Source: Domibacillus aminovorans
GTDB taxonomy: Bacteria; Bacillota; Bacilli; Bacillales; Domibacillaceae
Direction of reading: 5' to 3'
NCBI RefSeq assembly: GCF_001643235.1
Contig: NZ_LQWY01000034.1
Span: forward strand, 1 to 64,000
Length of the DNA: 64,000 nucleotides
Under the pieces are notes generated by a model that had not been told where the DNA came from, searched no databases, and saw only the letters and a list, made by a program, of their open reading frames with translations. Positions 48,333 through 57,834 of this stretch are shown here, piece by piece; position 1 is the first letter of the stretch, and each line of letters opens with the position of its first letter. The translations under genes were made by a program, and so were the position numbers.

Positions 48333-49502
48333 ATGACTAAACAAAAATGTATAGCAATGCTCCTTGCGGGAGGAAAAGGGAGTCGGTTAAAACAATTGAC
48401 TGAAAACATAGCAAAACCGGCAGTGCCATTTGGAGGGAAATATCGTATCATTGATTTTCCTCTTTCCAATTGTGCTCAATCAGGAATTGATACGGTTGGC
48501 GTTTTGACTCAATATCAGCCACTCGTGTTAAACTCATATATCGGTATTGGCAGTGCATGGGACCTTGACCGCAGCAATGGCGGGGTGACTGTTCTTCCGC
48601 CATACGCTAATTCATCTGAAGTGAAATGGTATTCGGGTACAGCCAATGCCATTTATCAAAACTTTGATTATATAAACCAATATGACCCAGAGCATGTGTT
48701 AATTTTATCAGGTGACCACATTTATAAAATGAATTATGATTTGATGCTTGATTATCATATGGAGAAAGGAGCCGATGCAACGATATCCGTTATTGAGGTA
48801 CCGTGGGAGGAAGCAAGCCGTTTTGGCATTATGAAGATAGATGATTCTTATCACGTGACGCGCTTTGATGAAAAACCGAAAAACCCGGCAAGCAATCTTG
48901 CGTCAATGGGTATTTACATCTTCAAATGGTCCGTATTGAAAAAATATTTGGAACGGGATGCTCATAATCCAGATTCAACCAATGACTTTGGCAAAGATGT
49001 GATTCCAGCAATGCTTGCGGATAAAGAGAAATTGGTTGCTTATCCGTTTAAGGGATACTGGAAAGACGTTGGAACAGTTAAAAGTTTATGGGAAGCAAAT
49101 ATGGATTTGCTGGATCGAGAAAAGAAATTGGATTTATATGACCCTTCATGGCGCATTTATTCGGTTCCTTCCAATCAGCCGCCGCAAATTATGGGATATA
49201 ACGCGGTTGTTAAACATTCGCTTTTAAATGAAGGGTGTATCGTTGATGGAGAAATTCAACATTCGATTGTGTCCCAGGGCGTCGAAGTGGAAAAAGACGC
49301 TTTTATGAAAGATTGCGTTATCATGCCAAATGCGCGAATTGGACGTGGATCTTTTATTGAAAGGGCAATTGTAATGGAAAACATTTATATACCGGAAAAT
49401 ACAGTGATTTATAATAATTCAGCTGAAATATTGCTGATTACAGAGGCTTTCTTAACGGCACATAAACAGGAATCGGTAAAGTATGAAGAAAAAAGCGGAT
49501 GA
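48333..49502 (+). CDS. glgC: Glucose-1-phosphate adenylyltransferase GlgC
   Basis: Makes ADP-glucose for glycogen synthesis. 389 residues: nucleotidyltransferase N-domain with [13 protein letters not shown] and [38 protein letters not shown] and [13 protein letters not shown], then a left-handed beta-helix C-domain. SD AAAGGGAGAAC. The usual partners glgD, glgB, glgA and glgP are absent here, so it is alone. Confidence 0.95.
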   Translation: MTKQKCIAMLLAGGKGSRLKQLTENIAKPAVPFGGKYRIIDFPLSNCAQSGIDTVGVLTQYQPLVLNSYIGIGSAWDLDRSNGGVTVLPPYANSSEVKWYSGTANAIYQNFDYINQYDPEHVLILSGDHIYKMNYDLMLDYHMEKGADATISVIEVPWEEASRFGIMKIDDSYHVTRFDEKPKNPASNLASMGIYIFKWSVLKKYLERDAHNPDSTNDFGKDVIPAMLADKEKLVAYPFKGYWKDVGTVKSLWEANMDLLDREKKLDLYDPSWRIYSVPSNQPPQIMGYNAVVKHSLLNEGCIVDGEIQHSIVSQGVEVEKDAFMKDCVIMPNARIGRGSFIERAIVMENIYIPENTVIYNNSAEILLITEAFLTAHKQESVKYEEKSG

Positions 49503-49531
49503 CTTCTCCATACTCTATGCTAAACAATTTC

Positions 49532-49570
49532 AAAGCTCGTTTCATCTTTGAGGATGGACCGGGCTTTTTA
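49532..49570 (+). terminator. Terminator after glgC
   Basis: AAAGCTCG pairs with CGGGCTTT (one G-T) followed by TTTT. Confidence 0.65.
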
Positions 49571-49638
49571 TTACTGAGTTTTATGAATCATACGTCATTT
49601 TGAATAAGCCTCCTTATTTTGAAGAAAAAATGACAAAA

Positions 49639-49672
49639 AGGACCGAATCATCAATTATGCCGAATCGGTCCT
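49639..49672. terminator. Hairpin between glgC and the leftward yqhV-like gene
   Basis: AGGACCGA and TCGGTCCT arms. It may end the leftward gene. Confidence 0.55.
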
Positions 49673-49716
49673 CTCCTTATAAAATTTTTTTGTTTTTATC
49701 TTCATTCTCCTCCTGT

Positions 49717-49992
49717 TCATTTAGAACGTAAACTGTAAAGAATAAGCAAAACCCCGCATACGAGACCAATGCTTTTTGTTAAGGGCATTTTCCCCGCAAG
49801 TCCATATAGGCCAATTCCCGTCGTCACGATTAAGATCACGGGGCCTACTAATGCAAGCAGGCTATTAATATAAAAGGCTTTTTCTAAATTATTAAATTTA
49901 AGCATCAACATCGCAGCTGTGATCTCGATGCTTCCTGAAAGAAGTCGCAATGTAATCATAAAAAGGAGTGCCTTTTCCATAAAAATGACCAT
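49717..49992 (-). CDS. yqhV: YqhV-like membrane protein (DUF2619)
   Basis: 91 residues, three membrane helices, with LRLLSGSIEITAAMLMLKFNNLEKAFYINSLLALVGPVIL matching B. subtilis YqhV, a small protein of unknown function near the spoIIIA cluster. Either ATG 49992 (after GAGGGTGATAG) or ATG 49980 may be used. Here it is far from spoIIIA. Confidence 0.82.
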   Translation of the reverse strand: MVIFMEKALLFMITLRLLSGSIEITAAMLMLKFNNLEKAFYINSLLALVGPVILIVTTGIGLYGLAGKMPLTKSIGLVCGVLLILYSLRSK

Positions 49993-50356
49993 TCTATCAC
50001 CCTCTATCTGATATCTATTTATTCCGCATTAACGGACAGTAAGATCTTTAACTTCAAGAAAAGAAGGCTCTGTTTGGGATTGGCTGCCTGTAAAAGCCCG
50101 ATTGGTTCGGGCCTGCATGAAGCCGGTCACTCAAGTATTAACAAGGGACCCCGTACTTTTTATCTGGATTTCCCTATGTTCATCATATATATGCATGTAA
50201 TAGATATAGTAGGTCAATCAAAATGAAATGGAAGACCTTAATAAAAAGAGGAAAAGAATACTCTGTTTGCTCATGAAAATTTCTCCTTTAGACAGTCGTA
50301 CAAGCTATTCCCTCTGAATAAGATGCCAAGACATCATTTTAACGGAGGGCTACTTT

Positions 50357-50983
50357 ATGAATTCGCTCCTGACCTATATCTTTTTAGGCATATCGTTAGC
50401 TGCACCAGTAGGCCCTGTTAATGCGGCGCAACTCGATACAGGCATTAAAAATGGTTTTTTTCATGCTTGGATTTTTGGTCTTGGTGCTTTAGCAGCCGAC
50501 GTCTTGTATATGATCCTGGTTTATTTTGGCGTTGGCCACTTTATTGAGCTGCCATTTATGCAAACCCTTCTCTGGTTGTTTGGCTGTTTTGTTCTTACGT
50601 ATACCGGTATAGAAAACTTACTGACACTGCATAAAATTGAGGTGGATATAAGATCCGGTAGAAATATCCCGCTTAGAAGATCCTTACTATCTGGTTTTTT
50701 CATGTCTCTGTTAAACCCGCTCACAATCCTTTTTTGGCTGGGGATCTATGGTTCTGTCCTTGCAGAAACAGCCGACGCCTTTACAGAAAACCAAGTCATG
50801 ATTTACAGTATGGCCATTATATCGGGTGTTCTTTTATGGGACTTAACGATGGCTTTTCTATCCAGTGGCGCCCGGAGATTTTTATCCACCACGCTCTTGG
50901 AATTCATCTCTGTTCTTTCTTCCATTTCTATGATCGGCTTCGGGATTTATTTTGGTATTCAGGCGTATCAGGTCCTGTTTTGA
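50357..50983 (+). CDS. LysE-family amino-acid exporter
   Basis: 208 residues with six predicted helices; starts LLTYIFLGISLAAPVGPVNAAQLDTGIKNG (LysE hallmark AAPVGPVN) and has SLLNPLTILFWLGIY. Substrate unknown. Its stop lies 5 bases from the end of the convergent permease gene. Confidence 0.88.
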   Translation: MNSLLTYIFLGISLAAPVGPVNAAQLDTGIKNGFFHAWIFGLGALAADVLYMILVYFGVGHFIELPFMQTLLWLFGCFVLTYTGIENLLTLHKIEVDIRSGRNIPLRRSLLSGFFMSLLNPLTILFWLGIYGSVLAETADAFTENQVMIYSMAIISGVLLWDLTMAFLSSGARRFLSTTLLEFISVLSSISMIGFGIYFGIQAYQVLF

Positions 50984-50988
50984 TCCGC

Positions 50989-52341
50989 TTACGCAGGGCT
51001 TTCCTTCGTCTCTTCTTTTTTCCATCTTTTCCGAAGAAATAAGACGACAATGCCGATCACGGTGATGAAGGCTAAACTGATAAAAAATCCAGGCCGGCTT
51101 GTCGGGTGAAAGAGTGTGCCGCTAACGGCCAAAAAGACAAGGATCATCCCGATTACTCTTTTCACTTTGTCCCCGGAAGACGGTTCGATTAATCTGTGGT
51201 ACATGAGTAAAATGAAAAACCAATTATAAAGCAGCATAAGTCCTGCAGCGGTTGTAATATATTCGTACACTTTTTCGGGCAATAATAAAGAGGAAACAAT
51301 GGAAAGAATAAGCCCGACGGACGTTAAAGCGACAGCAGGCAACGGTACTTTTAACTTCTTTTTCGTCTGTTTACTAAAGATCTTAGGCGCATCCCCTTCT
51401 TCAGATAAAGTTAAAAGGATTGTGGTAACTGAAAACAGGGAAGCAGACATCGTTGAAAACCCGGCAATAATGATTGCCCCATTAAACACATGCGGGAAAA
51501 AGTCGAGATGATAAGTAGCTAATGCGACAACAAACGGGCTCTTATCCGGTTCAAACGTCGTCCACGGAATCAATAATAGGGCTAACGACAGAGCCGTCAC
51601 ATAAATCAAGGCAAGCAACCCAAGCATCACTTTTCCCGATTTCGGCGCCTCTTCTTTATTACGGAGATGGATGGCCATGACGCCCATTACTTCAATTCCT
51701 CCATGGGCGTAAAAGGCAAACAAAAGAGAACTCCAAAAACCAATTCCTCCGTTAGGAAAAAAGGCATTTACCGAACGGGGAAGGCCTTCTTTTGGACCGC
51801 CATCGATTACACCTGTAAGTGCTAAAACGGCAATGACAATAAACATAAAAATAGCGGCAGTTTTTGTTACGGCAAATATACTGGCTAATTTACCAAATGC
51901 TTTTGTACCAATAAAAAGAACAAGGAGGCCGCAAACGGCAAATCCTAATGCAAACATCCATAAAGGAATATGAGGAAACCAAAACTGTGACAAAAGAGAA
52001 ATCGCCGTAAGCTGGCTGCCGATGATTAACATTTCCGAACACCAATAAACCCAGCCGCTGCTAAAACCAGCCCACCGTCCATAGGCTTTTTTGGCATAGG
52101 AGCGAAAAGAGCCTTTTTGCGGATCTTTTGCGGACATTTTGGCAAGTGCTTGAAAGACAATATACGTTCCACATGAAGCCAGTAAAAAAGCCAAAATGAC
52201 AGAAGGGCCCGTCATTTGAATAGCGATGCTTGACCCGAGGAAAAATCCTGTGCCAATAATACAGCCTACCCCAATAAGGGAGAGCTGCCACCAGGCAAAT
52301 TTCTCTTTATCTGTACTGCCGCCGCACACATTTTTCTCCAT
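50989..52341 (-). CDS. APC-family amino-acid permease
   Basis: 450 residues, 12 membrane helices. N-terminal consensus WWQLSLIGVGCIIGTGFFLGSSIAI and GSFRSYAKKAYGRWAGFSSGWVYW are typical of the amino-acid transporter (AAT) branch (YbxG/YdgF-like). Likely proton-driven uptake; substrate not deducible. SD AGGAGGTGTACAT before the ATG. Confidence 0.88.
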   Translation of the reverse strand: MEKNVCGGSTDKEKFAWWQLSLIGVGCIIGTGFFLGSSIAIQMTGPSVILAFLLASCGTYIVFQALAKMSAKDPQKGSFRSYAKKAYGRWAGFSSGWVYWCSEMLIIGSQLTAISLLSQFWFPHIPLWMFALGFAVCGLLVLFIGTKAFGKLASIFAVTKTAAIFMFIVIAVLALTGVIDGGPKEGLPRSVNAFFPNGGIGFWSSLLFAFYAHGGIEVMGVMAIHLRNKEEAPKSGKVMLGLLALIYVTALSLALLLIPWTTFEPDKSPFVVALATYHLDFFPHVFNGAIIIAGFSTMSASLFSVTTILLTLSEEGDAPKIFSKQTKKKLKVPLPAVALTSVGLILSIVSSLLLPEKVYEYITTAAGLMLLYNWFFILLMYHRLIEPSSGDKVKRVIGMILVFLAVSGTLFHPTSRPGFFISLAFITVIGIVVLFLRKRWKKEETKESPA

Positions 52342-52531
52342 ATGTACACCTCCTCACGAAAATAGGCTCTCACAAGGAAATCGATTTATGTAAATGAAGT
52401 GTTGGGAAAAAATGAGGTTAGTCCCTTATAAAACAAGTCAGCAACCTGTACCTATCTGTATAAAAAGAATAAGCAGGGAAAGCATACAGGTAATGTTCAA
52501 AGATAACGTATAGTTGAATTGAGGGGTATGT

Positions 52532-53749
52532 ATGGAGAAAAGCGCAGACAAAGTAAGTATATGGTGTGTGGTAAGTATGGCCTCCATCCCTCTTGTGATG
52601 ACACTTGGAAATTCCATGCTTATACCGGTGCTGCCGATATTGGAAAGAAAGGTTGGGATTACATCCTTTCAATCGAGCATGATCATTACAAGCTATTCGG
52701 TAGCGGCTATTTTACTCATCCCTGTAGCGGGCTATTTATCAGACCGTTTAGGAAGAAAAAAAGTGATATTGCCCAGTTTGATCCTGGCGTTAATCGGGGG
52801 GCTTATTGCCGGGTTTGCTTCATGGAAAATGGAAGATCCCTATATGTGGATTATTATCGGTCGGATTTTGCAAGGGATAGGAGCATCAGGGGCTATGCCG
52901 ATCATCTTGCCGCTTGTAGGCGATTTGTATAAAGATGATGACGAAAAAACAAGTTCCTGTTTAGGTACCATCGAAACGTCCAACACATTTGGAAAAGTAT
53001 TAAGTCCCATCTTGGGGGCCGTATTTGCCGCGGTTTTATGGTTCTTGCCGTTTTTCTCTATTTCCGTGTTCAGTTTGATTTCCATTGCCCTTATTTTTTT
53101 CTTTGTGAAAGCACCAAAAGAAAAAGAGGAGCCAAAAAAGTTAAAAGAGTTTTTGGAAAACACGAAAAAAACGTTTAAAAAGGAAGGGAAATGGCTGCTT
53201 GCCGTCTTTCTTATTGGTGCTTTTGTCATGCTGATTTTATTTGGCGTGTTATTTTTTTTATCTGAAAACCTAGAAAAAATGTACGATTTGAAAGGAATAA
53301 AGAAAGGATTCGTTCTAGCTATTCCGCTTTTTTTCCTATGTGTCGCTTCTTTTATTACCGGCCGCAATATTAAAGGGAATTTGCCAACAATGAAAAAAAT
53401 GATGATTATTTGTTTAATTGTCTTGTCAGTGAGTGTCGCTTTTGTTGGCTATACAAGCGAAAAACTGATCTTGCTTTTAATCGTTACGAGCATTGTCGGG
53501 ATGGCTATTGGCATGTTGCTGCCCATTCTTGACGCCATTGTAACGGAAAACATCGAAAAGCAGGAGAGGGGCACGATTTCTTCTTTTTACAGCTCAGCCA
53601 GGTTTATCGGGGTAGCGGCAGGTCCGCCGATTATGTCGCTCGTGATGAAAAATTATCTTAATGTCAGCTATATCACAGCAAGTGTACTCGGAATCTTTTT
53701 TTTATTTCTTGTCATGAAGTTTATTAAAGTGGAGGGAATCGAGAATTAA
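52532..53749 (+). CDS. MFS multidrug-efflux-type transporter
   Basis: 405 residues, 12 helices. Motif A GYLSDRLGRKKVILPSL in loop 2-3 and GRILQGIGASG mark a drug:H+ antiporter-type MFS protein. ATG after GAGGGGTATGT. Part of its 3' end (coding YSSARFIGVAAGPPIMSL) is repeated at 58.45 kb. It lies 286 bases ahead of the nitroreductase gene and has its own terminator. Confidence 0.88.
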   Translation: MEKSADKVSIWCVVSMASIPLVMTLGNSMLIPVLPILERKVGITSFQSSMIITSYSVAAILLIPVAGYLSDRLGRKKVILPSLILALIGGLIAGFASWKMEDPYMWIIIGRILQGIGASGAMPIILPLVGDLYKDDDEKTSSCLGTIETSNTFGKVLSPILGAVFAAVLWFLPFFSISVFSLISIALIFFFVKAPKEKEEPKKLKEFLENTKKTFKKEGKWLLAVFLIGAFVMLILFGVLFFLSENLEKMYDLKGIKKGFVLAIPLFFLCVASFITGRNIKGNLPTMKKMMIICLIVLSVSVAFVGYTSEKLILLLIVTSIVGMAIGMLLPILDAIVTENIEKQERGTISSFYSSARFIGVAAGPPIMSLVMKNYLNVSYITASVLGIFFLFLVMKFIKVEGIEN

Positions 53750-53854
53750 AGGGGGCCATCCAAGATAAGTAGTTCAGATAATGTGGAGAAAAAGTAAAAA
53801 CATTGGAAATCTCATTTAATATAGAAAGTTAAATAACAATAGAAATAGCAAACA

Positions 53855-53889
53855 AAAACGCATGGATAAAGATGAAATCCTTGCGTTTT
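53855..53889 (+). terminator. Terminator after MFS gene
   Basis: AAAACGCAtGGAT and ATCCtTGCGTTTT arms. Confidence 0.75.
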
Positions 53890-54035
53890 AGGCATGTTTA
53901 TCCTTCTTTCCTAAAAATAAATGACTTAGGCACGATACCTGTTGTTCTATTTCAGTATAACATACCCTCAAGAATAGAAGTCTTCCCCAACAAAGTGGTA
54001 GTATAAAAAGGATGATATAAAGGAGGCAGCATCAT

Positions 54036-54785
54036 ATGAACGAAGTGATCAATGTGTTGAACAACCATCGTTCGGTTCGCGCGTTTCAGCCAAAATCTGT
54101 AACAGACGATCAAATCGACGTCATGATGAGAGCAGCTATGGCCGCGCCGAATTGGGCGAACGGACAACAGGTGACCATTATCGAAATCCAAAACAAAGAA
54201 ACGAAACAGGAACTGTCTGTTTTGGCCGGCAATCAAACATGGGTAAAGGAAGCCCCTGTCTTTTTTGTTTTTTGTTTAGACTTTTACCGGGCAAAGCTGG
54301 CAGCGGAAAAAAACAATCGACCATTGGAAATCGTCCATAATATTGAATTTGCGCTTGTCGGATCGACCGATGTAGGCATCGCATTATCGAATACGATCGC
54401 GGCAGCGGAATCAATGAATCTAGGCATTGTTCCAGTTGGAGGGATTCGCAAGGATTCTCAAAAAGTGATTGAACTGCTCGATTTGCCGGAGTATGTTTTT
54501 CCTGTGACGGGTCTTGCCGTGGGGCATCCGGAGAGTCTTCCGGATCAGAAACCAAGGCTTCCCATTCGTGCCGTCCATCATAAGGAAAAGTACCGGAAAG
54601 AACATGTACAACAGGACATAGATGCGTACGATACGACGTATAGCCGTTATTTAAATGAGCGAACGGATGGAAAAGAGTCGGCGAATTGGTCTGAGAAAAC
54701 GGCGGCTTTTTATGATACCGGTTTTGAAGCGTACAAAAAAAATGTGCCTTCTGCGTTGAAGAAACAAGGCTTTACGTATGAGTAA
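54036..54785 (+). CDS. NfsA/NfrA-type FMN nitroreductase
   Basis: 249 residues of the NADPH-dependent flavin reductase / oxygen-insensitive nitroreductase family: HRSVRAFQPKSVTDDQIDVM, AAPNWANGQQVTIIEI, VGGIRKDSQKVIELLDLPEYVFPVTGLAVGHP. Reduces quinones or nitroaromatics with two electrons. SD AAAGGAGGCAGC. A decayed second copy lies at 58.55 kb, and the neighbouring cat genes also concern quinone stress. Confidence 0.92.
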   Translation: MNEVINVLNNHRSVRAFQPKSVTDDQIDVMMRAAMAAPNWANGQQVTIIEIQNKETKQELSVLAGNQTWVKEAPVFFVFCLDFYRAKLAAEKNNRPLEIVHNIEFALVGSTDVGIALSNTIAAAESMNLGIVPVGGIRKDSQKVIELLDLPEYVFPVTGLAVGHPESLPDQKPRLPIRAVHHKEKYRKEHVQQDIDAYDTTYSRYLNERTDGKESANWSEKTAAFYDTGFEAYKKNVPSALKKQGFTYE

Positions 54786-54794
54786 CGTTAAGAG

Positions 54795-54839
54795 AAAAAG
54801 GGTTACAAACTCGGTTGTTCCGGGTTGTAACCTTTTTTT
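54795..54839 (+). terminator. Terminator after nitroreductase
   Basis: AAAAAGGGTTACAA and TTGTAACCTTTTTTT, long perfect stem. Confidence 0.9.
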
Positions 54840-54872
54840 ATTGAACAAAATTTTTAAAGGGCGCGATCCATC

Positions 54873-55199
54873 TTATTTTTCTATGCGCTCTGTTTCGACC
54901 CACGACTGAGACCACTTTTCTATTTCTTTCAAAATCGGTTCCAATGAGAACCCTTTTTCCGTTAATGAGTATTCAATGCGAACGGGTGTCTCTGGTATGA
55001 CATCACGTTTCACAATTCCTTGTTGTTCTAGATCTTTTAATCGTTCTGACAAAACTCTTCCGCTGATCGCAATAGATGATTGGATGGTGCCGAATCGTTG
55101 TGGACCGGACAATAATTGATAGATAACCAAAGCCGTCCAGCGCTGACTTAAAAGCGAGATGGCTTTTTCAAATCGCGGACAAATAATGGATTGATTCAT
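54873..55199 (-). CDS. catR: HxlR/DUF24 redox regulator CatR-like
   Basis: 108-residue winged-helix repressor. Cys7 in IICPRFEKA is the conserved redox-sensing cysteine of YodB/CatR. SGRVLSERLKDLEQQGIVKRDVIPETPVRIEYSLTEKG is typical. It is divergent from catD-catE and two operator-like repeats lie between. In B. subtilis CatR represses catDE and is inactivated by quinones/diamide. Confidence 0.9.
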   Translation of the reverse strand: MNQSIICPRFEKAISLLSQRWTALVIYQLLSGPQRFGTIQSSIAISGRVLSERLKDLEQQGIVKRDVIPETPVRIEYSLTEKGFSLEPILKEIEKWSQSWVETERIEK

Positions 55200-55267
55200 G
55201 TTCTTTCACTCCTCTGTTCCAGTATATCATATTATAATTTGACATTAAGTTATTTTTAACAATAAAA

Positions 55268-55316
55268 TTACTTGACGTAATATGATTATAAAAATATAAT
55301 AACTTACATAAAGTAA
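55268..55316 (+). promoter_or_regulatory. catD promoter with two CatR-type operators
   Basis: Promoter TTGACG (55272-55277) and TATAAT (55295-55300), 17-base spacer. Two TTAC-N5-GTAA inverted repeats lie at 55268-55280 (over the -35) and 55304-55316 (over the likely start). This is the DUF24-repressor pattern. Confidence 0.8.
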
Positions 55317-55342
55317 CTAAACAAAAAAGGAGAATAAACATC

Positions 55343-55750
55343 ATGAATAAACATGAAGCAGGTAACATTCTTTTGCGTGCAATTTTAGGTCTTACTTTTT
55401 TCATTCACGGATTATCCAAGTTTCAGGGGGGAATAAGTAATACGGCTGGCTTTTTCGACAGTATTGGCATTCCAGGGTTTTTAGCTTATATCGTTGCATT
55501 TGTAGAGTTAATCGGTGGTATTGCATTGATACTAGGGTTGGGAATACGAATTGTTTCTGTGTTGTTCGTTGTTATTATGCTAGGAGCCATTTTTACAGTG
55601 AAACTTTCTGCAGGATTTCTTGGCAATGGTCAAACAGCAGGATATGAACTGGAAATAGTACTGCTCGCTATGTCCATTTATTTTGCTGTTGCAACCGGCT
55701 CTCGCTTCTCACTAGATAACAAATTCTTTCGTTCTGAGGAAGAAAAATAA
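55343..55750 (+). CDS. catD: DoxX-family membrane protein CatD
   Basis: 135 residues, four membrane helices (LLRAILGLTFFIHGLSKF, AYIVAFVELIGGIALILGLG and two more). DoxX proteins are linked to thiol-quinone redox processes. SD AAAAGGAGAATAA. In B. subtilis, CatD (YfiD) is co-transcribed with CatE, as here (16 bases apart). Confidence 0.88.
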   Translation: MNKHEAGNILLRAILGLTFFIHGLSKFQGGISNTAGFFDSIGIPGFLAYIVAFVELIGGIALILGLGIRIVSVLFVVIMLGAIFTVKLSAGFLGNGQTAGYELEIVLLAMSIYFAVATGSRFSLDNKFFRSEEEK

Positions 55751-55766
55751 AACGGGAGGTAATAAT

Positions 55767-56615
55767 ATGGGATTTCATCGTAAACCAAATACTTTTGTAG
55801 AGCATGTAGCGATTAAGGTGCAAAATTTAAATCGTTCTCTTACATTTTATCAAGAGATGATCGGTTTTCAAATTCTTGAACAAACCGAAACAACAGCTAA
55901 ATTAACGACGGATGGCAAAACGAGTTTATTGTCAATCGAACAACCAGAAAACATTATAGCAAAACAAGGAAAGACGACGGGCTTATATCACTTTGCCCTT
56001 CTTCTCCCTAAACGCTCTGATTTAGCTAAAATTGTGCAACATTTTGCGGAGATCGGTTTGCGATTTGGGTCATCAGACCATCTTGTAAGTGAAGCTCTAT
56101 ATGTATCAGATCCAGATGGAAATCAAATTGAAATCTATATAGACCGCGATCCTTCCGATTGGGACTGGCGTAACGGTGAAGTGGCAATGGCCGTTGATCC
56201 ATTGAATTTTGTAGATCTTCTTTCTGGTGGGAAACAGCAGTCATGGAAAGGCTTGCCGGCTGGTACAGTCATGGGACATCTTCATTTACATGTATCCGAA
56301 TTGAAAAAAACAGAAGAGTTTTATATTCAGGGACTCGGTTTCGAAGTGGTGAACCGATACGGTACTCAGGCACTTTTCATCTCTACGGGTAAATACCATC
56401 ATCACATCGGATTAAACACATGGAATGGTGTTGGAGCTCCTGCACCTAAGAAGAACAGTGTAGGACTCAACTGGTATACGCTCGTTTTTGCAGATGAAGC
56501 AGCGAGAAATAAAGTGATTGAGCAGCTGCGGCAAATAGGCGCTGTCGTGACACAAGAAAACAATGTTTATGTCACGGCTGATCCATCAGGAAATGAAATT
56601 CATTTAGTCATATAA
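55767..56615 (+). CDS. catE: Catechol-2,3-dioxygenase CatE
   Basis: 282 residues, two vicinal-oxygen-chelate domains (about 10-128 and 155-282). Metal-ligand candidates are His in GHLHLHVSELK, His in HHHIGLNTW and Glu in NEIHLVI at the end. It opens catechol rings extradiolly. SD GGGAGG. Middle of a probable catD-catE-LLM transcript. Confidence 0.9.
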   Translation: MGFHRKPNTFVEHVAIKVQNLNRSLTFYQEMIGFQILEQTETTAKLTTDGKTSLLSIEQPENIIAKQGKTTGLYHFALLLPKRSDLAKIVQHFAEIGLRFGSSDHLVSEALYVSDPDGNQIEIYIDRDPSDWDWRNGEVAMAVDPLNFVDLLSGGKQQSWKGLPAGTVMGHLHLHVSELKKTEEFYIQGLGFEVVNRYGTQALFISTGKYHHHIGLNTWNGVGAPAPKKNSVGLNWYTLVFADEAARNKVIEQLRQIGAVVTQENNVYVTADPSGNEIHLVI

Positions 56616-56637
56616 AGGCCTATTGGAGGAACGGATA

Positions 56638-57708
56638 ATGAAGGAAGAGCGTGCATTAAACAATTCCGGTTTTGACATCGGTATTTATACGCTTGCCGAT
56701 ATTGGACCGGATCCTCATACCGGTAAAGAAATCAGTGCAGGGCAGCGTTTGAAAGAAATCATAGAAGCAGCGAAACTCGCTGACGAGGCTGGACTTGATG
56801 TTTTTGGGGTTGGTGAACATCACCGTTTAGACTATGCCGTCTCTGCACCGCCGGTTGTCTTGGCTGCCATTGCGCAAGTAACGAAACAGATTAAATTGAC
56901 CAGTGCCACTACGGTACTAAGTACGGTCGACCCTGTCCGCTTATTCGAAGATTTTGCGACGTTGGATCTGCTGTCAAATGGACGCGCTGAAATCATCGCT
57001 GGCCGAGGAGCGTTTGTAGAATCCTTCCCGCTTTTCGGATATAACGTCAATGACTATGACGACTTGTTCGAAGAGAATATTGAGTTGTTTTTAAAGCTAA
57101 ACAATCATGAGAACATCACGTGGAACGGCCGCTTTCGCCCAGCACTTGGGCATGCAGAGATTGCACCTAGGCCCGCACAAAAGCAACTTCCCCTATGGAT
57201 TGGGGTTGGCGGGACTCCTGAGAGTGCTGAACGAGCAGGCAGATTGGGAACCAGGATGGCTTTAGCGATCCTCGGAGGCGATCCGATTCGTTTCAAGCCT
57301 CTTGTTGACATTTATCGCAGGACAGGCATAGCATCTGGGCACAATGTGAACGATTTGAACATAGGTGTTACTGGGCACGCATACATTGCGGAAACCACTC
57401 AGCAGGCAAGAGAAGAATTCTATCCTTACTATTCAAATTATTGGGGATATGTAAATAGTCAACGAGGAATGAGTACACGTATGTCCCGGGCTGATTTCGA
57501 CCAGATGTCGAGTCCAGATAGCGCGTTATTCGTTGGCAGTTCACAGCAAATTATTGAAAAGGTTATGCATCAATACGAATTGTTCGGGCATCAGCGATTT
57601 ATGGCTCAGATGGACATAGGTGGGATGCCTTTTAATAAAGTCGCCAAAAACATTGAACGATTAGCAACAGAAGTCGCTCCGGTCTTGAGACGGGAAATAA
57701 GCAAGTGA
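56638..57708 (+). CDS. LLM-class flavin-dependent monooxygenase
   Basis: 356 residues of the luciferase-like family, TIM barrel with DIGIYTLADIG, FGVGEHHRLDYAVSAPPVVLAA and GRAEIIAGRGAF. FMNH2-dependent oxidation; substrate unknown. ATG 56638 chosen (GGAGGAACG in front). It lies 22 bases behind catE, extending the cat operon beyond the B. subtilis form. Confidence 0.88.
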   Translation: MKEERALNNSGFDIGIYTLADIGPDPHTGKEISAGQRLKEIIEAAKLADEAGLDVFGVGEHHRLDYAVSAPPVVLAAIAQVTKQIKLTSATTVLSTVDPVRLFEDFATLDLLSNGRAEIIAGRGAFVESFPLFGYNVNDYDDLFEENIELFLKLNNHENITWNGRFRPALGHAEIAPRPAQKQLPLWIGVGGTPESAERAGRLGTRMALAILGGDPIRFKPLVDIYRRTGIASGHNVNDLNIGVTGHAYIAETTQQAREEFYPYYSNYWGYVNSQRGMSTRMSRADFDQMSSPDSALFVGSSQQIIEKVMHQYELFGHQRFMAQMDIGGMPFNKVAKNIERLATEVAPVLRREISK

Positions 57709-57731
57709 TCATGATAGAAAATGATGAATAG

Positions 57732-57765
57732 AAAGGACTCTGCAAATACTTTGCAGAGTCCTTTT
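57732..57765 (+). terminator. Terminator of the cat operon
   Basis: AAAGGACTCTGCAAatacTTTGCAGAGTCCTTTT, perfect. Confidence 0.92.
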
Positions 57766-57834
57766 ACATATTTCAATAACGAGTTTTGGGCACATATTGC
57801 GAATCATAAAGCAGGATTCGGCAAGTCACCGGCC

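Noticed and set aside
52840-53367. 175-codon minus-strand open frame
   Set aside because: Lies wholly inside the MFS gene on the other strand; no SD and shadow-like composition.
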